DNA from: CAZQLE01 sp964593905
Lineage (GTDB): Bacteria; Chloroflexota; Anaerolineae; Anaerolineales; Anaerolineaceae
DNA: 30,138 nt
NCBI GenBank assembly: GCA_964593905.1
Contig: CAZQLE010000017.1
Span: forward strand, 1 to 30,138
Reading direction: 5' to 3'
A model generated the notes under the pieces. The model made no database searches, was not told where the DNA came from, and worked only from the letters and a program-made list of their open reading frames with translations. The number at the start of each line of letters is the position of its first letter. Position 1 is the first letter of the stretch. The translations under genes were made by a program, and so were the position numbers. This document shows positions 26,035-30,138 of this stretch, piece by piece.

Positions 26035-27111
26035 TTACTCCAGACGAATTCGAGGATCAAGATAGGCATAAGAGATATCGACAATTAAATTGGTCATCAC
26101 GAAGATGAAAGCAATAAAAACAGAGAACCCCTGTACCACGGGATAATCGCGCGAAAGGATCCCTTCAACCATGCGCGTGCCCACCCCGGGTAAAGAGAAA
26201 ATCGTCTCGGTCAATACTGCACCCGAAAGCAAACCACCCGTCTGAACGCCGATGATTGTAATAATCGGGATCAGGGCATTGCGCAGCGCATGGCGATAAA
26301 TTACCAGGCGTTCCTTTAATCCTTTGGCGCGGGCGGTGCGGATATAATCTTGCCCCAGAACATCCAGCAGGCTGGAGCGTGTCATACGGGCGATGGTGGC
26401 TAGCGAAATGGTCCCAACGGCCACCGAAGGCAGGATGAGATGCCAGAGCGCATCTTTGATCAATTTGAAATTGCCGGTGATTAACCCGTTGAGGATGGAT
26501 GAGTTGGAGATCAACAACACCACAAACCGACGGATGCCGGTAATATCTTCAAGACCCCATTCCTTGATCAGCGGCGTGAGCGAAACGCCGGGTGAAAAGC
26601 GGCTGGAGGGGGGAATGAAGAAGGGGGTGCCTTTGAGCAGCAAGGCAAACACATAGGCCAGCAGCAACCCCAGCCAGAAAACCGGCATTGAAACCCCGAT
26701 ATTGGCCAACAACATGGTGGCCGTATCGATGACACTGTTTCGATTGAGCGCTGCAATGAGCCCCAGGCCAATCCCGAAGACCGAGGCAAAGATCATGGCG
26801 AAAAAGGTCAATTCCATGGTCATGGGTAAACGTTCTGCAACGACATCGGTCACCGGGCGCCGATCACGGATGGTGGTGCCAAAATCACCCTGAGCCAGGT
26901 TGGCTGCGTAGCGCACAAACTGTTCGGGAATACTTTTGTCCAAACCGTAGCGTTCCAGAAAAATCTTGCATTTTTCTTCGGTGGCTTTTTCACCCAACAT
27001 GACATCACACGGGTTGCCGGGCACCAGGCGCGTGATGGTGAAGGTGACCAGAAGGATACCAAGCAACACCGGGATAATCATCAATAAGCGACGGGCGGTA
27101 AATTCTAGCAT
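26035..27111 (-). CDS. ABC transporter permease, DppB/OppB type
   Basis: A 358-aa permease of the dipeptide/oligopeptide class. It begins with the standard first helix (FTARRLLMIIPVLLGILLVTFTITRLVPGNP), has the GDFGTTIRDRRPVTDVV segment, and shows the EAA loop DYIRTARAKGLKERLVIYRHALRNALIP. It ends SYAYLDPRIRLE, as usual for DppB. Two cysteines, Cys35 and Cys48, lie in the extracytoplasmic region just after helix 1. An insertion with a phenylalanine-rich loop (GTPFFIPPSSRFSPG) is also typical. It forms the heterodimeric channel with the downstream DppC-type protein and works with the upstream binding protein. The substrate may be a peptide, but sugars, opines or nickel are possible for this class. 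Confidence 0.93.
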   Translation of the reverse strand: MLEFTARRLLMIIPVLLGILLVTFTITRLVPGNPCDVMLGEKATEEKCKIFLERYGLDKSIPEQFVRYAANLAQGDFGTTIRDRRPVTDVVAERLPMTMELTFFAMIFASVFGIGLGLIAALNRNSVIDTATMLLANIGVSMPVFWLGLLLAYVFALLLKGTPFFIPPSSRFSPGVSLTPLIKEWGLEDITGIRRFVVLLISNSSILNGLITGNFKLIKDALWHLILPSVAVGTISLATIARMTRSSLLDVLGQDYIRTARAKGLKERLVIYRHALRNALIPIITIIGVQTGGLLSGAVLTETIFSLPGVGTRMVEGILSRDYPVVQGFSVFIAFIFVMTNLIVDISYAYLDPRIRLE

Positions 27112-27269
27112 AGGCTTCTCTTTTTGGACCTTAGAATGGAATGCGAGAGACTCGCCCGGGAGCGAGAAGATCAGGACACTTCCAAATCAATTCTGGATAT
27201 TAGCAAAAAATCTCAGGCAGTACAGCCTGAAAACCATTGGTGAGTTGGTGATAACACATTTAGGGAAAA

Positions 27270-27298
27270 GACAGGATGGGGCAGGGCCCCATCCTGTC
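27270..27298 (-). terminator. Intercistronic hairpin (attenuator) between the binding protein and the permeases
   Basis: A perfect 13-bp stem (27270-27282 with 27286-27298) with a three-base loop lies 18 bases after the binding-protein stop on the minus strand. Only a short T-stretch (CTTTTCCC) follows, so it is probably leaky. Such elements commonly make the binding protein more abundant than its permeases by partial termination or by protecting the upstream mRNA end. Confidence 0.7.
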
Positions 27299-27315
27299 GT
27301 CGTGCAAAAAAGAGA

Positions 27316-29061
27316 TTACTCAGCCTGGTTCAAAGCTTTGGGGCCGAAGAAGTCAAGCCAGTACTGGTATACACCGGTGTTACCCTTGCTGTTGGCGCTT
27401 GCGCGGTCAAACATGCGGGTAAAGCTGGCGATCACATCGTTGGCGTCCAAAGTGGCGTCATTGGAGAACTTGATGCCCGACTTGAGGGTGCAGGTCCATT
27501 CGGTGGCATTTTCATTGGCCTTGCATTCCTGAGCCAGGGCGGGTTGCAGTTCAGCCGAACCCCATTTGAAATCATACAGGGTGTTGAAGATCTGCAAGCA
27601 GGCGGTGAACGACGAGCCGTCGGTTTCATCCGCGCAGTCGAGGGATACCGGTTCGCCGTCTTGCGAGTAGACGAGCGTGCCGCTCTCGGTGGTCATGGTG
27701 GAGTAGCTTTCGTTGTAGGGGCCGATCACCACACCGCCGACATCGGCTTTGAAGGCGAACAGGGTGGCGCCGTTGGCGATGGTCACTGCGGGCACGTGCT
27801 GGTCGATGAGCGGGTTGAGTTCGTCATAGACCTTCTGGCGTTCGGCAGGATCACCCAGGGCTGCGCCCTTCTTGACCAGTTCGAGGATATCGGGATACGG
27901 ATCGCCAAAGCTCTTGGAAGAGCCGGTGAGGAATACATCGTACCAGTTGGTGGCATCCGGGAAGTCTTCCGACCAGCCCAGGAAGAAGATCTGGTGTTTG
28001 CCAGCGCGATTATCTTCCAGGTAAGCGCCCCACTCCATCAGGTTCAAATTAACCGTGATGCCGAGCTCGGTCAACTGCTGTTGAACGGCCTGGGCGATCT
28101 TGGTCGGCTGCGGGAAATAGGGGCGGGTGCGTTCGGCGTACGACAGGGTGATGGGGGTGTTGAAGTCAAACTTGCCGTCAGCGGCAGCTTCTTCCAACAG
28201 AGCCTTGGCTTTTTCGAGATCATAGGCCGGGGCGGTGTAGCCATCGGTGAAGCCGGGCTTCACACCGGGAGGCAGGAACTGGGTGGCGGCAGTGGCGCCT
28301 TCGGGATAGAAGTCGGCCACGATGGCTTCTTTGTCGATCGCCATGGCAAAGGCCTGGCGGACACGTTCGTCATCAAAGGGCGCCTGCAGGTTGTTCATGC
28401 CCAAATACAGGAAGTTGTTGAATTCGCGGGGATAGAGCTTCAGATTCGCATCTTCTTCAATGGCCGCGATATCATCGGTCGCAACATTGACGATGCCGTC
28501 TACGTTGCCAGACTGCAGATCAAGCAAACGAGCCGCAGCTTCTTTGTTCCACTTGAGGATGAACTGCTCATTGGTGGGCGCCTCACCCCAGTAGTTGGGG
28601 TTGGGAACGAAGGTAATGCTGTCACCGCGGACCCATTCTTTGACCATATAGGGGCCGGTACCGACAGGATTTTCGTTGATTTTGGCTGCATCGCCGCCGG
28701 CGGCATCGAGATAATCTTTATCGAGGACGGGGAAGGCGGGAACCGCGATTTTCGCCAGGAAGGCGGGATCGGGGTTGCACAGCGTGAATTTGACGGTCAG
28801 TTCATCAACCGATTCGATCGAAAGCATGTTGCCGCCGTAATTGCAATCGGGGGCAGCCACTTTCATGGCTTCAAAAGCCGCGGCCGGGGCCTCGGGTTCT
28901 GCAGGCGCAGCAGTCGGCTCGACAGGAGCTGCGGTCGGCTCGGCGGGGGCTGGTTCGGCAGGAGCCGGTTCAGCGGGAGCAGCGGCGGGTTGGCAGGCGG
29001 TCAGGGCGAGACTAAACACCATTACCAACGCCAACAGGACAAATAACTTGCGTTGTTTCAC
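27316..29061 (-). CDS. ABC transporter substrate-binding lipoprotein, SBP_bac_5 type with rearranged (circularly permuted) segment order
   Basis: A 581-aa exported solute-binding protein feeding the adjacent Dpp/Opp-type permeases. The lipoprotein signal ends at Cys23 (SLALTAC), then an Ala/Glu/Pro repeat tether runs to about residue 60. In ordinary SBP_bac_5 proteins the mature chain opens with a strand like LVYSQDGEPVSLDPA, then QIFNTLY, PALA, a FTLKDGIKF-type hairpin and ANDVIASF. Here that whole block is at the C-terminus (461-581). The mature protein instead begins with the block that normally follows it (IESVDELTVKFTL, then VGTGPYMV, then the family's later segments to GGVVIGPYNESYS). 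This order indicates a circular permutation. Six cysteines follow the lipid-anchor one (73, 95, 476, 488, 513, 524) and may form disulfides. The start is GTG 29061 with AAGGAGGAG before it; the upstream ORF extension is leader. The substrate is uncertain. Confidence 0.93.
   Translation of the reverse strand: MKQRKLFVLLALVMVFSLALTACQPAAAPAEPAPAEPAPAEPTAAPVEPTAAPAEPEAPAAAFEAMKVAAPDCNYGGNMLSIESVDELTVKFTLCNPDPAFLAKIAVPAFPVLDKDYLDAAGGDAAKINENPVGTGPYMVKEWVRGDSITFVPNPNYWGEAPTNEQFILKWNKEAAARLLDLQSGNVDGIVNVATDDIAAIEEDANLKLYPREFNNFLYLGMNNLQAPFDDERVRQAFAMAIDKEAIVADFYPEGATAATQFLPPGVKPGFTDGYTAPAYDLEKAKALLEEAAADGKFDFNTPITLSYAERTRPYFPQPTKIAQAVQQQLTELGITVNLNLMEWGAYLEDNRAGKHQIFFLGWSEDFPDATNWYDVFLTGSSKSFGDPYPDILELVKKGAALGDPAERQKVYDELNPLIDQHVPAVTIANGATLFAFKADVGGVVIGPYNESYSTMTTESGTLVYSQDGEPVSLDCADETDGSSFTACLQIFNTLYDFKWGSAELQPALAQECKANENATEWTCTLKSGIKFSNDATLDANDVIASFTRMFDRASANSKGNTGVYQYWLDFFGPKALNQAE
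28882..28989 (-). repeat. Ala/Glu/Pro-rich coding repeat (lipoprotein tether)
   Basis: Residues about 25-60 of the substrate-binding protein are degenerate repeats of APAEP and TAAPVEP units, encoded by near-repeated GC-rich DNA. It is a flexible linker between the lipid anchor and the binding domain, and a plausible site of length variation. Confidence 0.8.
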
Positions 29062-29202
29062 TTTCTCCTCCTTATGAAATTGTGTGCATACTTGCTCGAT
29101 GAAACGATAACGTACTCTGACAACAGCCCATCTTCGACTGCCATTTGAGGAGGCCACCTCCATAAACGCTCAAAGAGAGACAGTCTAAAACAGGATACGA
29201 AT

Positions 29203-29230
29203 ATTATAGGATTTTTGATGATTAAGTCAA
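29203..29230 (-). promoter_or_regulatory. Promoter of the leftward ABC transport operon
   Basis: On the minus strand TTGACT (29225-29230) and TATAAT (29203-29208) are separated by 16 bases, close to sigma-70 consensus (five of six and six of six). Transcription should begin near 29196, giving a leader of about 135 bases before GTG 29061. Confidence 0.75.
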
Positions 29231-29389
29231 AGGGTGAAAAGGACGAAATTCCCTAGTAATTCCGGAATTGCCGTGGTAGACCCCCTGAATGGTGCGTTTT
29301 GCATCGCGGCGGGGGCCAGATTGCAGGCACCGTCCTCAAAAAATGGGTCTGTTCCCCCGGTTTTTAAGAGCGCTGCTGTGGGGGTATGG

Positions 29390-29395
29390 TATACT
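29390..29395 (+). promoter_or_regulatory. Putative -10 element of the PAP2 gene
   Basis: TATACT lies 11 bases before ATG 29407. It would place the transcript start within a few bases of the start codon. No Shine-Dalgarno sequence precedes the ATG. The -35 is not clear. Confidence 0.4.
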
Positions 29396-29406
29396 TTTGC
29401 GCGGAT

Positions 29407-29997
29407 ATGGAACCGGTTTCGAAATTTTCGTGGTTTGAAAAAATTGTGCAGCGTGACGCCGAAATCTCTCATGCTCTGCGTTTAGACCCTGAACAGAAGG
29501 GCCTCTGGCGGGCGGCGTCTATTCTGGCGCATTCCGGCGACTCGTGGTTCTGGGTTGTGGCTCTGGGGGGTATCTGGCTGGTCAACTGGGGCGAATGGCA
29601 CACCCGCGCGGCGGTTTTTGCCACCGCAATTGTGGTTCAGGCTTTGCTGGTATTCGCTTTAAAGTTTCTCATCCGCCGTGAACGTCCGGCGGGAGAGTGG
29701 GGATCCATCTATCGGAATACGGATCCACACTCTTTTCCATCGGGTCATGCCACACGGGCCGGGCTGTTGGTGATGCTCTCCACCGGGCTGGGGCCGGCCT
29801 GGCTGGCGATGTTGATTTTGCTCTGGGCCCCGTTAATGAGCCTGGCGCGGGTTTTGATGGGGGTGCATTACCTTTCGGATGTGCTGGCGGGCTTTGTTTT
29901 TGGCCTGGTGGTGGGGTGGGGGTTTACCGCTCTGGCCCCGCTGCTGGTGGATCTGTTTCCATTTTTGTTTTCGCCAACCTTCTGGAATTTTCTCTAA
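29407..29997 (+). CDS. PAP2-superfamily membrane phosphatase
   Basis: A 196-aa integral membrane protein of the type-2 phosphatidic acid phosphatase family, which hydrolyses lipid phosphates or pyrophosphates (for example phosphatidic acid or undecaprenyl pyrophosphate). All three active-site motifs are present: K86-x6-R93-P94 (KFLIRRERP), PSGH at 111-114, and R148-x5-H154-x3-D158 (ARVLMGVHYLSD). Hydrophobic helices flank them. The start ATG 29407 was chosen because the longer reading from 29386 overlaps the putative -10. The precise lipid substrate cannot be told from sequence. Its stop overlaps the end of the leftward gene at 29994. Confidence 0.9.
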   Translation: MEPVSKFSWFEKIVQRDAEISHALRLDPEQKGLWRAASILAHSGDSWFWVVALGGIWLVNWGEWHTRAAVFATAIVVQALLVFALKFLIRRERPAGEWGSIYRNTDPHSFPSGHATRAGLLVMLSTGLGPAWLAMLILLWAPLMSLARVLMGVHYLSDVLAGFVFGLVVGWGFTALAPLLVDLFPFLFSPTFWNFL

Positions 29998-30138
29998 CCG
30001 GCCGAATTTTCTTCTGCCGCCGCAGCGGGGGTTTGCCCGCGCCGCAGCGTCTCTAGCTGTTGTTCCAACTCGGCCACTTCGCGCAGCATGGCATCCATCT
30101 TCTCGGGTGCGGGGGGCGCGGCGGGTGTGGCTTCAGGC
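29994..30138 (-). CDS. C-terminus of a protein with a coiled coil (partial, runs off the right edge)
   Basis: The last 47 codons and TAG stop of a leftward gene. The visible part has a Pro/Ala-rich linker, then a predicted coiled-coil heptad run (MDAMLREVAELEQQLETLRR), then a short Ala/Glu tail. It overlaps the PAP2 stop by three bases, tail-to-tail. The family cannot be determined from this end. Charged coiled coil after an Ala/Pro linker is common in regulators and chaperone-like proteins. Confidence 0.6.
   Translation of the reverse strand, partial: PEATPAAPPAPEKMDAMLREVAELEQQLETLRRGQTPAAAAEENSAG

Larger units (their letters stand above)
29062..29406. other. Divergent intergenic region with the ABC operon leader and promoters
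   Basis: This 345-base gap holds no recognised gene. The part nearest the binding-protein gene (29062 to about 29196) is its 5' leader and contains a small hairpin (GGAGG-TGG-CCTCC, around 29149-29161). A promoter reading left lies at 29203-29230. A perfect 12-bp palindrome (AATTCCGGAATT) lies at 29258-29269, and a possible promoter reading right ends at 29395. Nothing else was recognised in 29270-29380. Confidence 0.7.

Noticed and set aside
27544..29046. A 500-codon open frame on the plus strand
   Set aside because: It lies wholly antisense to the substrate-binding protein gene, whose signal peptide, Shine-Dalgarno sequence and family segments are clear. Its Gly/Ser/Arg-rich translation is the mirror of the Ala/Glu/Pro tether codons, and no ribosome-binding site was seen.
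29062..29163. N-terminal extension of the substrate-binding protein from ATG 29163
   Set aside because: The added 34 residues precede a perfect signal peptide and lack its character. A strong Shine-Dalgarno sequence (AAGGAGGAG) sits just before GTG 29061, and the region is explained as mRNA leader downstream of the promoter.
1..30138. Mobile elements, CRISPR arrays, tRNA or rRNA genes
   Set aside because: No transposase or integrase, no regularly spaced repeats and no tRNA-like cloverleaf or rRNA sequence was recognised by eye on either strand.

Overview
The window looks like a chromosomal segment of a moderately GC-rich bacterium, most probably a Chloroflexota (Anaerolineae-type) lineage. 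This is inferred from the combination seen: secreted lipoproteins with Ala/Pro/Thr-rich linkers, a T-box-controlled valyl-tRNA synthetase, a KimA-type potassium permease, a pyrrolysine-free MttB-family methyltransferase, and a peptide-type ABC substrate-binding protein with an unusual segment order. No rRNA, tRNA, CRISPR array, insertion sequence, phage gene or clear horizontal-transfer boundary was seen.

Layout. (1) 1-70: start of a leftward exported protein, cut by the window edge. (2) 248-7413, rightward: a family-1 solute-binding lipoprotein, a 1331-aa exported beta-propeller/CBM9-like/DNRLRE-like protein, a YddG-like DMT exporter, an AHSA1/SRPBCC protein and a DUF2277 protein. (3) 7496-10543: consensus promoter, valine T-box (specifier GUC) with terminator, and valS. 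(4) 10607-12635: a strong hairpin, then a KimA-like K+ permease, convergent with a leftward ~567-aa protein whose C-terminal part resembles the nucleoside phosphorylase fold (12640-14343). (5) 14524-18828, rightward: GNAT acetyltransferase, MttB-superfamily methyltransferase and Cys/Met-metabolism PLP enzyme joined by ATGA overlaps, then a beta-hydroxyacid dehydrogenase; probably a small catabolic or methyl-transfer operon. (6) 18927-24875, leftward: a giant alpha-2-macroglobulin-like lipoprotein whose thioester motif is lost. (7) 25001-29230, leftward: promoter, substrate-binding protein, intercistronic hairpin, two Dpp/Opp-type permeases and terminator; no ATPase genes are present. (8) 29407-30138: a PAP2 phosphatase, meeting tail-to-tail the end of a leftward coiled-coil protein.

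Functional themes are cell-surface binding and uptake (two unrelated solute-binding proteins, two exported giants), small-molecule and ion transport (DMT, KimA, Dpp/Opp) and one metabolic cassette around MttB. The most striking observation is the substrate-binding protein at 27316-29061. The roughly 120 residues that open the mature domain in ordinary SBP_bac_5 proteins lie at its C-terminus, which is what a circular permutation would give. Other items worth attention are the thioester-less macroglobulin, the MttB/PLP cassette without a corrinoid protein, the unassigned nucleoside-phosphorylase-like protein, and two genes that look leaderless.
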